Source: Neoconidiobolus thromboides FSU 785 | Taxonomy: Eukaryota; Entomophthoromycota; Entomophthoromycetes; Entomophthorales; Neoconidiobolaceae | Reading direction: 5' to 3' | Assembly (NCBI GenBank): GCA_025603075.1 | Contig: MU626483.1 | Span: 1 to 30,900, forward strand | Length of the DNA stretch: 30,900 nt | In this document: positions 20,410-30,662 of the stretch, piece after piece | How the letters are laid out: the number at the start of each line of letters is the position of its first letter | Position numbering within the stretch: the stretch's first letter is position 1 | Program-made: the position numbers and the translations under genes | Notes under the pieces: model-generated | Database searches by the model: none | Seen by the model: the letters and a program-made list of their open reading frames with translations, nothing else | What the model was told of the DNA's origin: nothing

Positions 20410-22780
20410 TTATTTTTTAAAGAAAGAAAACAAATTTCCGAGGACACCGCTATTATCTTCTTCAGCATTTTCAGTGGCAGCTGGAATTGAAGTTGAGGTT
20501 GAGGTTGAACCTTTGCCCATTAAGTTATTTAAGTGATTAAACAATAATGAGTTTTCATCTTCAAAATGATTAAATGCAAGATCAAACACCATAGGCTTGC
20601 ATGGAATAGGTAAAAGTTTGGGTGGTAAATCAATAAGATTAGGGGTATACTGATTATTGTTTAGCTTGAAATTAGGATATTGTTTTAATTGCTGAGATAT
20701 TGACTAAATATAGTAATTAATTTATTGTCATTATTATATATATAAATACTTACTAATAAAATTTGTTGATGACTTAAGTTTAAATTTGATAAAGATTCAG
20801 CTAATAAATCTGTTTCATTTTCGGAATGGATAGCCCAAGTTGATTGAGCTTGTTGGGATAATGAGCGTATGATTTTTTCAAAATTCAAAGCATAGTCCAT
20901 TGAAACTATGCAATCTAATTTATATTCAGATTGAACAGAATCGTTATTAGACACCAAAAATTGAGAAAATGAGGATGAGGAATGTTCGAATAAGGAACTA
21001 GCTTCCAAATATTTTTGTTCATTCAAATAATACATTCCCATGAATGTTTGACTTCAAAAATTAAATATTTCTTAAACTTAAATATAAAAATACCTAACAC
21101 CTTTAAAATAAGCTAATTTTGCTTTGACCCATTGTTCAAATTCATATTCCTCTTGGAAAAAAGGAGCATTTGAAATATTATCCAAAACCTATCAAACAAC
21201 CGACATTGACATTATTTATAATAGCAATAATATCAAAAACTTACTTGTATTATACCATTCAAAAGTTTAATGATATCTTCAATTCTACCAGTGATTTTCA
21301 ATTCTGGAGCAATTCCTTCATTATTAATAACGAAATACTCTTCAATTAAAAATAAATTTCTCAAAATCATTGCACTAAATTGTCGTTGATGAACACATGC
21401 TTTAAGTAAACTTAAATTAGCACTTAATTCTGCTGATTTAGATGTTTGAATCCTTTCTGATGCAACCTAAATTATAAATATAAATAGTAAAATATAGTAA
21501 AATAATTACTTTGTCTTCTTCACTTAATTTCATAGCTATTTGTGTAGCATCAGAATAAGAAGATATAATTTTGTCATATAAATTCATGACCTCGTCTTTA
21601 GAATTATTATTGTTGCTAAATAATTGATCTTCTGCCTCCTTTGCTGCAATCATTAACCTTGCTATTTCAGAACTTCTTAATTGAATAGTATGATGAAACC
21701 ATTTAATATCGTTAACTTTCTTAGGTAAATCCGATTTCAAAGTAATGCTCTATTTAAAAATAAATCAGATACAAATACATAATGATATAATTACTTCCAA
21801 ATGAGACGAGAATTCTTTTAAATAACTCCCTTTTACTTTTGATACAATCTCTTTATTATATTCTTCTTCATTCAGTTCATCTACTTCTTTTTCAATATTA
21901 TATAAACAAAACCGAATATTAGGCTCAATGTTATCAACCATTGAAAAATAAAGTGCTTCGTCTTGAGCATTACAATTTTCACCCTGTGCCAAATTTTCTA
22001 GAATGAATCTAAAATTTAGATTAGATTTGTTATTTTGAAAGGCAAATAATTCAATTACTTTGATGCTGTAAAATATTCTAAGCACTTTTCCCACTCCTCT
22101 TTTTCAAAATAGTAATATCCATTTATCATAGTTGTATAAGCCTAAATATTACATTTACGAAAATTATTTTATCTAAATTTTAACTTACTTTGACTTCTAA
22201 CACCTTGTTTACACTGAATAATTTATTACTATTGATAAGGTCTATAAATGAAGCAATATTTGCAGCCTTTCTAAGTCTTGATAATAAATGGTTTCTTTTT
22301 CTAGAATCTTCTAACAAACTTGCTTTTATTTCCATTCCATAACTCCATGCTCGTTCACATAAGAATAACAAAAGTTCAAAATAGCTAAAATACTAATATT
22401 ATTTAATAATTTAAGATTAATTTTAGTTTACCTTTTATTTTCACCAAATACCTCTTTCTTATCTTTTAATAAAGTGAGTTCGTCACTTACTCTGTTTTTT
22501 TTTGGGCCTCCTTTATGCAATAAGCCTAAACCTTTTCTTAAACCATGTATTTTACGGGTACAATATTTTCTATTCAATTAATTATGTATAAACGCTTAAT
22601 GTTGTAATTTTACAATAGAGAATTACCTATATCGAGTATAATCTTGATGTCTTAAACCAAAAGAATTCCTAGTCTCATTTAGTAAGCCTAAAACTGCTTT
22701 ACATCAACATATGTCATCTATTATTATTAATGATATTTACTTGGCTCATCGATTTTTTCTTGAATATTAGTCATGGACAT
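20410..22780 (-). CDS. SRP68: Signal recognition particle subunit SRP68
   Basis: SRP68 forms a heterodimer with SRP72 on SRP RNA and is needed for targeting secretory proteins to the ER. Eleven exons: 22741-22780, 22627-22687, 22432-22569, 22189-22384, 22059-22141, 21795-22008, 21510-21749, 21245-21466, 21094-21188, 20754-21051 and 20410-20703. They total 626 residues, almost exactly the human length. The RNA-binding N-terminal segment reads SFGLRHQDYTRYRKYCTRKI followed by basic residues. Then come CERAWSYGMEIKA, RKRNHLLSRLRKA and the helical NIEPNIRFCLYNI, all landmark SRP68 segments. Near the C-terminus, PIPCKPMVFDLAFNH matches the conserved region that contacts SRP72, and the protein ends GVLGNLFSFFKK. 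The second exon has three possible in-frame acceptors (22687, 22693 or 22696). No single exon is long, so ordinary ORF scanning shows only fragments. It is divergent from MOB1. Confidence 0.94.
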
Positions 22781-23129
22781 TTTACTTTTATTAAAAAGAA
22801 AGAATTTTTGTTTGTTTATAAAACTAGCTCTATGAATTTAACATAAAATTAACCAATGAAATTAATTTGAGTAGACTATGAACAGTTTAATATTATTTAG
22901 TAGTAATAATACAATAATATAATGATATGATATGAATTCAAAAATGATTGATGATAAATACCAATTTGTAATAACATTAGGTACCTTCATTGATATACTT
23001 TTAACAAAGTATTTTAAATAAGGAAGTTCAATGTCACATTATTTCAATATTTTATTTTACTATTTTAAAATTATAAAAATAAAAATAGAAATAGACTTAT
23101 AAATTTATTCTTTTTATTTAAATTAAAAA
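22781..23129. promoter_or_regulatory. Shared divergent promoter region, SRP68 / MOB1
   Basis: A 349 bp AT-rich interval between start codons of genes transcribed in opposite directions, so it must carry both promoters. I see no RNA gene, repeat copy or specific binding motif. Confidence 0.45.
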
Positions 23130-24035
23130 ATGGTTACAAATAGTGCTAATTCATCGTATGTAAAAACAAACAAACTAAATAAACAATAATAATAGATTAT
23201 TATAGGATAAGATCCACAAATACAATTAAAACATTATATAAGAATGCAAAAAAACCAGGCTCTAATTCTACAGCTTCAAAACAATATCAATTAAAAAAAT
23301 ATGCTGAAGCTACTCTGGGTCCACTATATTTAAGAGCCGCTGTACAGTTGCCACAAGGTGAAGATCTTAACGAATGGTTGGCAATGAATAGTAAAATTAA
23401 TTATAGGCTTTATTGACTTTATTTAACTATTTTATTAAAAAATAGCGGTGGATTTTTTTAATCAGGTCAATTTATTATACGGTACCATGTCTGAGTTTTG
23501 TACAAAGAACACTTGCCCTTTAATGTCGGCTGGTACTAAGTAATCATCTTAGTAACGCCCTTATCCTATATTTATAATCTTTTACATATTTAGATATACT
23601 TATAATTGGGCAGATGAAAGCACGAATAACCAACCAATTCCAGTATCAGCACCAGAGTATGTTGATAAATTAATGGCTTGGATCCAAATCCAATTAGATG
23701 ATGAAAAATTATTCCCAACTAAAACAGGTACTTTGCTTAATATTTATCTACTCTTTATTTATATCAGATTAGGCATTTCTTTTGGTAAAAATTTTTTACC
23801 TACTGTAAAAACAATATTTAAGCGTTTATATCGTGTATATGCTCATTTATATCACCACCACTTTGACCATGTGATTGTTTTAGGCCAAGAAGTACACTTG
23901 AATACTTCGTTTAAACACTTTATTTTTTTAGTGCAAGAATTTGACTTGATTCCAGATCAAAAAGAGTTAGCTCCAATGTTAGATTTAATTGCTACTTTTG
24001 ATCAAAGAGAGCCTCAGCCTAGCTCAAGTAGTTAA
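23130..24035 (+). CDS. MOB1: MOB1 kinase activator (Mps one binder)
   Basis: MOB1 binds and activates NDR/LATS-family kinases (Dbf2 or Sid2) in mitotic exit and septation. Five exons: 23130-23155, 23206-23390, 23446-23539, 23594-23727 and 23773-24035; 233 residues, the normal length. Conserved segments in order are [86 protein letters not shown] and [16 protein letters not shown]. The zinc ligands are visible as the two Cys of EFCTKNTC and the two His of VYAHLYHHH. The first exon is only 26 nt; the GTATGT donor inside TCATCGTATGT gives the right phase. The last intron (23728-23772, 45 nt) lacks an in-frame stop; splicing gives [13 protein letters not shown], matching the family, while retention inserts 15 residues. 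Confidence 0.95.
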
Positions 24036-24443
24036 TTCTTCAATAAACCAGTGTTCATTATATAAATAGACAAAAAGTGTATTGTGGAATTATATTATAA
24101 TTACTTAATAATGTAACTATTTTTATTCTAGAAAATAAACAAGTTATAGAAAGAATAAAGTTTATATTATATATAACAATTTCTTTCATTAATGAATTAA
24201 TTTTTAAATATAATAAATCTATTTGAAGTTATTTTGTAAATAAAGTACTTTATTTAATAAATGAAACTATAATTCATTTAAGATTTAAGATGTCAATTAA
24301 TAATGGTTCTAAGTTAATTAATAGCAGTGGCATCAAAATAATTCTTGGTTTTTAATTGGTTTAAATTACTCCCATCCAATTCAACTATAAAACATAAGAT
24401 TTTCTTTTTTTTCTAGAAACATTTTAGAATATTTAAAAACAAA
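24036..24443. other. Spacer between MOB1 and ATX1
   Basis: About 410 bp of AT-rich sequence between two plus-strand genes, presumably the MOB1 3' end and the ATX1 promoter. No repeat copy or coding segment is visible. Confidence 0.5.
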
Positions 24444-24748
24444 ATGAGTGTAAGTTAAAATCGAATATGAAAATACTTAACAATACTAAAAAATTTCATA
24501 GACTTACGAATTTACTGTAAAAATGACTTGCTCTGGCTGCTCCAACGCTGTTAACAAAGCACTTGGAAGATTAGAAGGTATTATTTTTTTAAAAAGATGA
24601 GTAGTTTATTAAAATCAATTTCGTAGGTGTTGACAAAGTCGATATTAACATGGAAGAACAAAAAGTAACTGTCACTACCAGCACTGCTACCAAAGACCAA
24701 GTTTTTGAAGCAATCAAAAAAACTGGAAAGGAAGTTTCTGCTTTATAG
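24444..24748 (+). CDS. ATX1: Cytosolic copper chaperone Atx1
   Basis: Atx1 carries Cu(I) to the P-type ATPase Ccc2 in the Golgi and so supports copper loading of secreted enzymes such as multicopper oxidases. Three exons: 24444-24449 (six bases, Met-Ser), 24502-24577 and 24627-24748; 67 residues, typical of the family. The HMA fold is seen as YEFTVKMTCSGCSNAVNKAL with the metal-binding MTCSGC (M-x-C-x-x-C), then GVDKVDINMEEQKVTV, and the C-terminal KKTGKEVSAL. The lysine in that last loop is the residue that tunes copper binding in yeast Atx1. Introns are 52 and 49 nt, with donors GTAAGT and GTATTA. The two-codon first exon is required because the next exon has no start codon before the domain and GTAAGT follows ATGAGT directly. 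Confidence 0.94.
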
Positions 24749-24897
24749 TTATGTTTTAATAAATTCTAGTGAAATAATTAACTTTATTTTTATATCGTAT
24801 TTCTATACTTTGTTCATATATTATCTCTTATCTATTATCACTATTATTTTGATATTTGATGTGAAAGTAAGGAATTTATAAACTTTGAACTTTGAAA

Positions 24898-27080
24898 ATG
24901 ATGAAATTTTGCATTAAAAAATCGTCATTTCAAAAGAAACATTCTTACTTTCAAACTTTTAACACTAAAATGGCATTATTAAATAAAGTAAAAAACAGTC
25001 AGAATGTATTGAAGTTAAGAAGTATAAATAATATTAGTAGTTGTTCAAATAAAAAGGTTAGTCTCAGCAATTGTATCTATAAATCAAAAATAGATCTATC
25101 CTTTTTAAAGACAAATAGACGAGGATTTAGTATTAAGAATTTTTTCTCACTAATTTCAAATAACATCTTTAATTCTGATAATAAAAATGGAGTTAAAGCA
25201 ATATATAACGTTGATAAGGATAACAATGTAGAGAATATAGATGATAACATAATAAATCATGATGACATTAATGATAAATCAGATGAATTAGTTTCTATTT
25301 ATAAAGAGTATCAAAATTTGACTTGGTATTTTCATCCTTCAGATAAATACGTATCAGTTGATTTACTACCGGAGGATAGTCTAAATGAACAACTATTTTT
25401 AAATGACCCTATAATCTACAAAGGTAATTATAATACTCGATATTTGTACTAACAAGTTTAATTTATTTTATTTTAGTTATAGTATTAGATGAAACATTAA
25501 CAAAGGGAATAGATTTAGTTAAATGCCTACTGGACTCTCCGTTTGATAGTAATAATGATAGTAGTTTTAGTAGTACTTATAAAAAAATAGATGAAAATAA
25601 GAGCATTCAAGAAGTTCAATTTACCCAAAAAGAAGTAAGCAACTCAAAGTTTTCAGACTATTCTCCACTTAGTTATATTAATGCGATAAATGATGGTACT
25701 AGTATAATTAATCAAACAATTTTAAAATGCAAACTTAATTCGAGTAAACTTAAAAATAATGATAAGCATATCGAAGTATGGCTAACGAAAGGATATGATG
25801 AATTAACAAGGATTGATAGAGTAAGAGATTATAGTATTGTTGTATTATCTAGTTTTGAGACGGCATTAAATTTGAGTTACTATTTAAAACAAAACAGCTT
25901 AGCATTAGATTATTTAAAAGACAGTTTAATGATATTAGCTGATAAATGTGATGAAAATATACAAATTTCAATTCAAACTTTGTTCAAACATAATTTTCCA
26001 CATTTGAACATTGAGTTTTGTAACATAAATATCTCTAAAGGAAATAATGCTTATAGTTTATTAAAAGAATCCACATCCAATGCTATAGCTTATCAAGATA
26101 ATTGGTTACAGTCTAATTTGTCATTATTAAAGGAAAAAGTATTTAACCGAAAGGATTTGAGTGATATGAAAGTGAATACATTTAATAGAAGAAAAGAATA
26201 TTTAATTGACATATGTGAAAAAAATATACAGTCAAGGATTCAAGTATCTAAAGATATTATTAAGGAATGTGAAGCTATTTTAAATGAAATGGAAAAAGCG
26301 AAACAAGAATTAAGTAATGAGATTAAACAATTAAATTTATTAAATACGCCTGAACAGAGTACTAGTTTAGTAGAGTTGATTAAGCAGCAAAAAATTACAT
26401 TAAACGTTGGTAATTTAATAGCCAATTTCCCATTATCTTATTTTAAAGTGATAGCAAAAATGAAAGAGTCGAATTTTAATTTTAACATTGAAAGCGAAGT
26501 TAATAAAATACAAAGCTATAATAACATAAAATTACAACACTTTTGGGATCAGAAAAGTAAGAAACTACAGGATATAACAAACAATAGACCAACTTTAACT
26601 ATAAATTATGTCAATTTAAACTTATTTCCTAATAAACTAAAAGATATCATTATCGTAATTAATAATTTAATAAGTAGTATCAAAGTGATTGATGAAGTAT
26701 CAAAGAAACAAGAAGAAATAATAACTAAGTCCATTATATTTCAACTATTATGTGTATCTTTTACGCAGCTTAGTCTATCTTACCCATTACATCCCTCAGT
26801 AACACCTACCTTACTCATTACATCATCCATTATACTATCATTATTAAATGTAGTTTATTTTGTAAAAGAATGGAATAGTTATGGGAATAAATTAATAGTT
26901 GATTTTGAAACATTAAATAATACAATAAATAATGAGTTAATTCAGTTACAACAAAATAATTTGATTAACCATGTCGATGTGCCTTTAAACGAACTAATTA
27001 ATACTCAAATCTTACCTTATCATTCAGAATTAATAGCTAAAATGAAAGTATTACAATCGAAACTTAAAAGTTCAAAATAA
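24898..27080 (+). CDS. Mitochondrial dynamin-superfamily-like membrane protein, possible Mmc1
   Basis: Two exons, 24898-25423 and 25477-27080 (phase 1), give about 709 residues; starting at the second ATG (24901) removes one residue. The N-terminal 85 residues are basic, Ser/Asn/Phe-rich and poor in acidic residues, ending RRGFSIKNFF, like a mitochondrial presequence. The middle part contains DETLTKGIDLVKCLL and RIDRVRDYSIVVLSSFETAL. A long helical region follows, with coiled-coil character around KECEAILNEMEKAKQELSN. Two hydrophobic segments, about FQLLCVSFTQLSL and LLITSSIILSLLNVVYFV, precede a last amphipathic helix. This order (presequence, GTPase-like region without Walker A or other GTPase motifs, helical stalk, membrane segments near the C-terminus) fits the fungal pseudo-dynamin Mmc1, which works with MICOS. 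She9/Mdm33 or an unrelated inner-membrane protein is the alternative. No symbol is given because I cannot align it directly. Confidence 0.62.
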
Positions 27081-27162
27081 AAGAATAAACAATAATTTAA
27101 ATTTAATTGTGTTATTTTATTTACTGTTTTTTATATTTTATCTATAAAAATAGAATCCTTTT

Positions 27163-28980
27163 TTAATATGCTTTTTCATGTATCTTTTGTGCACGACCAG
27201 ATGGATCTTCAGGGCAACCCCAATCTTTTCTTGGGATCCAGCGTTCAACAGTATATTGAGATGATGGGTTAGTGAAAAGACGATCAAAGATGGTACGATA
27301 CCAGTAAGCTTCTTTAGTAGTAGGGGTATCATGGCTCCATCTTTCTCCAGCTTTAGCTAGTTGTTCTTCTGTTACTTCTCTTTCAGCTCTTTCTTTTAAA
27401 GAGTCAATCCAAGAATATCCTACGCCATCTGAGAATTGCTCTTTTTGACGCCATAAGATATTATGTGGGAGATAAGGATGTTCAGGGGTATCAAAAGCTT
27501 TACGTAGAATATATTTTTCCATTCTTTGAAGTTCTGTTTTGATCATTTTCTCTTCAGGATCGATATTCATACAAAGATCTAAATAGTCGGTGTCTAAGAA
27601 AGGTACACGTGCTTCAAGTCCCCAGGCCATGGTAGATTTGTTAGCTCTTAAACAATCTGCTAAATGAAGGTTTTTAACTCTGGTAACTGTCTCTTCATGA
27701 AGATCACCTTTAGTTGGTGCGGCATGGAAGTAAAGATACCCACCAAATACTTCGTCACTACCTTCTCCAGAAAGCACCATCTTAACTCCCATAGCTTTGA
27801 TTTTACGACTCAATAAGTACATTGGAGTTGAAGCACGGATAGTAGTTACATCATAAGTTTCAAGGTGATAGATAACATCTTCTAAAGCATCATGGGCTTC
27901 TTCGATAGTAAATGTTAAGGCATGATGTTTAGTACCGATGAACTTAGCTACTTCTTGAGCTGCTTCTAAATCAGGTGATCCTGGTAAACCAATAGAAAAG
28001 GAATGAATTTTTGGCCAGTTGGCAATAGCTGATCCATCTTCATCAGGTAAACCTAATGACTTTTCAGCTTCACGTGCAGCAATTGATGCAATAAGACTGG
28101 AATCTAAACCACCACTCAAGAGTACACCAAATGGTACTTCAGCCATAAGGCGGCGACGAACGGATTGTTCTAAACTTTCACGAAGTACTTTAAGATCTAA
28201 TGGAGTGGAAGGAACTTTAGAGCCATCTAACCAAGAAGGATTGAAGTAACGTTCAAATTTCCCAGTGTTAGAATCATAAATATGACCAGGTGGGAAGGAT
28301 TTAATGTTATCACATGACTCTTGTAAAGCTTTCATTTCACTGGCATAGTAAAGAGTTTCTGGATGGGATGAGTGGAAACCATAGTATAAAGTAGTGATGC
28401 CGATAGGGTCACGCGCTACAATATGACGTCCATTTTTTGCATCAAAAAGAACAAAGCTAAACATTCCTCTTAAATGGTTTACTAATTCTGAGCCCATTTC
28501 AGCATACTAAACAACAGTTAGACTATTAATCAATTTAATATATATATACTTACTAAGTGAATGATAACTTCACAATCAGAATGAGTTTTGAAAGTAACCT
28601 CATTTTTTAATAATTTACGAAGCTCGATATGGTTGTAAATTTCACCATTGACAGTAAGGATAATAGAATCATCAGAATTAGTAAGAGGTTGAGAACCAGA
28701 ATCTATTTATTATTAAGTGTAAAATAAATATAAAAGGAACAAATTGAAAAATATTAATATTACCAACACCAACAATAGCTAAACGTTCATGACTAAATAA
28801 GTTGTTTCCTGAAACTTTACATCCACTCCAATCAGGCCCACGATGTCTTAAACTAAAAAATGTATTAGCTGTTATTATTATTATATAAATATAATATTAC
28901 AGTTTAGAGTGGCTTAAAGCCTTTGAACGAATATTTTCAATATCCGAGTAATAGTTAAGGATAGCAAAGATACCACACAT
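27163..28980 (-). CDS. ASN1: Asparagine synthetase (glutamine-hydrolysing)
   Basis: It makes asparagine from aspartate, glutamine and ATP in the cytosol. Four exons: 28901-28980, 28764-28852, 28554-28702 and 27163-28506; 553 residues, normal for the family. The protein begins MCGIFAIL, so after Met removal Cys2 is the glutaminase nucleophile. The N-terminal Ntn domain continues [24 protein letters not shown] and NGEIYNH, then [12 protein letters not shown]. The synthetase domain has the ATP pyrophosphatase loop [14 protein letters not shown] and [18 protein letters not shown], then [14 protein letters not shown]. Introns are 48, 61 and 47 nt. Codon choice looks less AT-biased than in its neighbours, consistent with high expression, though I did not compute it. 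It faces the Mmc1-like gene tail to tail, with only 82 bp between stop codons. Confidence 0.97.
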
Positions 28981-30086
28981 CTAATTAACAATTAACATTT
29001 GAAGTTTACTATAAAGCTATTTACATTTACTTTAATTTCTACTTTGATATAAGAGAAAAGCAAATGATTTTATTTATGATAATTTTATTTTATACTTACA
29101 TTATTATTGAGAATATTCTAAGGGTTCAGATATAATCATATAAAGTTTGCAAAAAGTGTCAATAATTCCCAAAGTTAGTAATTCTTCACCTATTAACATC
29201 AAAAATGATGTAGCTTTATTCTACTTCACTCTAGATTAACAAGTGGTTTAAAATTAAGCTCGGGAATATTTAATATATAATAATAATAAATTAATGATAG
29301 CATATTAATATATGTTATTTAATGTATAGGTATATAATGTTTTATATCCCCTTATAAATGATAATAACAATTCGATTAAATATAACAATCTATTTTTTAT
29401 AGTTTGTCTTTGATAATTGATCTTATAGTTATAAATTATGACTCATTAAAAGTAACAATAGCATAGTAAATTTTATTGGCTAATAAATCTCCTTTATTGA
29501 ATAATAGCAACATTCACTAAAGAATAATAAATTAACATTATAATATGATGTTTATACATATTGTTATTTAAAACCTTTGCTTTCTGTTAGACTCTATCTT
29601 TGTAACCAGTTGATTTCAAACAAATTTTATACTTTCAAACTTGAAATAATACATGCATTTATTCAAATAATGTATTTTTTAATCAAAATGCAAGAATAAA
29701 GCAGTTGAGATTTAATAAAATTAAGATGACTGAACCTTAGATTTATATATTACTTAAAAAATAAAAGCCACTATAATATAACTATTAGTTAATAGCTAAT
29801 ATTGAAAAATTTGAAGCTGTAACTATTTTATTTTATCGACTTTTGCTAAGCTGCTAAGAAAATTAGATTACTTCTATATACCCTCTTGAGCGTCACCAAT
29901 TTTGCAAAATTTTATTTAGTTGACCTCTTTGAAGTGAATTTAACATAAAATAATATTTGACTGATAAAACTTCGAATAGTTGCTAACCAAATCAATTTTT
30001 GATCAGCTAAACTTTTTAGGCTTTACTGATCAAAACTACTTTCAGACTGGATAGATATGTCAGTCTTATTCGTTTAATGAAAAAAA
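28981..30086. other. Intergenic spacer, asparagine synthetase to tRNA-Ala
   Basis: About 1.1 kb of AT-rich sequence holding the asparagine synthetase promoter. I searched both strands for conserved protein segments, repeat copies and RNA structures and see none. Confidence 0.5.
30080..30086 (-). terminator. RNA polymerase III terminator for tRNA-Ala
   Basis: On the minus strand the discriminator A of the tRNA is followed directly by seven T residues, a standard Pol III stop signal. Confidence 0.8.
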
Positions 30087-30159
30087 TGGAGAACCCGGGC
30101 ATCGATCCCGGTGCCTCTCGCATGCTAAGCGAGCGCTCTACCATCTGAGCTAGTTCCCC
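30087..30159 (-). tRNA. tRNA-Ala (anticodon AGC)
   Basis: The minus strand gives a 73-nt intronless cloverleaf. The acceptor stem pairs GGGGAAC with GTTCTCC and includes the G3:U70 wobble pair that alanyl-tRNA synthetase recognises, with discriminator A73. The D arm is AGCTCAGATGGTAGAGC. The anticodon stem CTCGC/GCGAG encloses TTAGCAT, anticodon AGC. The T arm CCGGG/CCCGG encloses ATCGATG, with A at position 54 as in other eukaryotic tRNA-Ala(AGC). CCA is not encoded. The internal A and B boxes are the promoter. Inosine at A34 would read GCT, GCC and GCA codons. Confidence 0.98.
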
Positions 30160-30292
30160 GTGTCGTTAATTGAAAATGACATTATATAAAGCTAATAAAT
30201 AGCCGATGAAAAAATTACGAAGTTTTGATATCGATAATATGGGTGTCTATTTAACTCATGTATAATTGTAGCATAAATTTAAATTTAAACAA

Positions 30293-30394
30293 TATGGGGA
30301 TGTGTTTTTTTGTCTAAGAATTTTACTAATAGCTTTTCGACTCAAATAGCGCTTAAAAAATAGAAGTGATAAAATCAAAAAACACATCCCCATA
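30293..30394 (-). repeat. MITE-like inverted-repeat element, copy I (best ends)
   Basis: Minus orientation with the longest matching ends: TATGGGGATGTGTTTTTTTG on the left and its near-perfect reverse complement CAAAAAACACATCCCCATA on the right. The centre contains ACTCAAATAGCGCTTAAAAA. It lies about 130 bp from the tRNA-Ala gene. This copy best defines the family boundaries. Confidence 0.9.
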
Positions 30395-30568
30395 TTTAAA
30401 CTAGATTTTAAAATTTTACTTTTAAATATACTTATATATAAAATATAGTTAACTAGTTTTTAATTAATAAAAGAATATTATTAAATAAGCTGAAACTAGG
30501 TTTATAACCTTGTTAAAAAAAGCACAAAGTTTGATCTTATTTAAAAAACAAAATTATTTAATACAATA

Positions 30569-30662
30569 TATGGGGTTGTCTGAATTAGTTTCATTATTTT
30601 ATTCAATTTTTAAATATTTTGTATTTTAAAAACTTCGCTTAAAATTCTATAAAATCACATCT
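30569..30662 (+). repeat. Possible degenerate MITE-like element, copy J
   Basis: It starts TATGGGGTTGTCTG and continues TTAGTTTCATTATTTTATTC and AAAATTCTATAAAATCACAT, which align with the family ends. The AGCGCT core is lost. It is either an old copy or a chance match in AT-rich DNA. Confidence 0.4.

Noticed and set aside
20410-22780. First impression of a meiotic SPO22/ZIP4-like helical-repeat gene
   Set aside because: After assembling the exons, GLRHQDYTRYR, RKRNHLLSRLRKA and PIPCKPMVFDLAFNH identify SRP68.
28019-28249. 76-codon plus-strand ORF
   Set aside because: It is antisense to the well-supported synthetase domain of asparagine synthetase.
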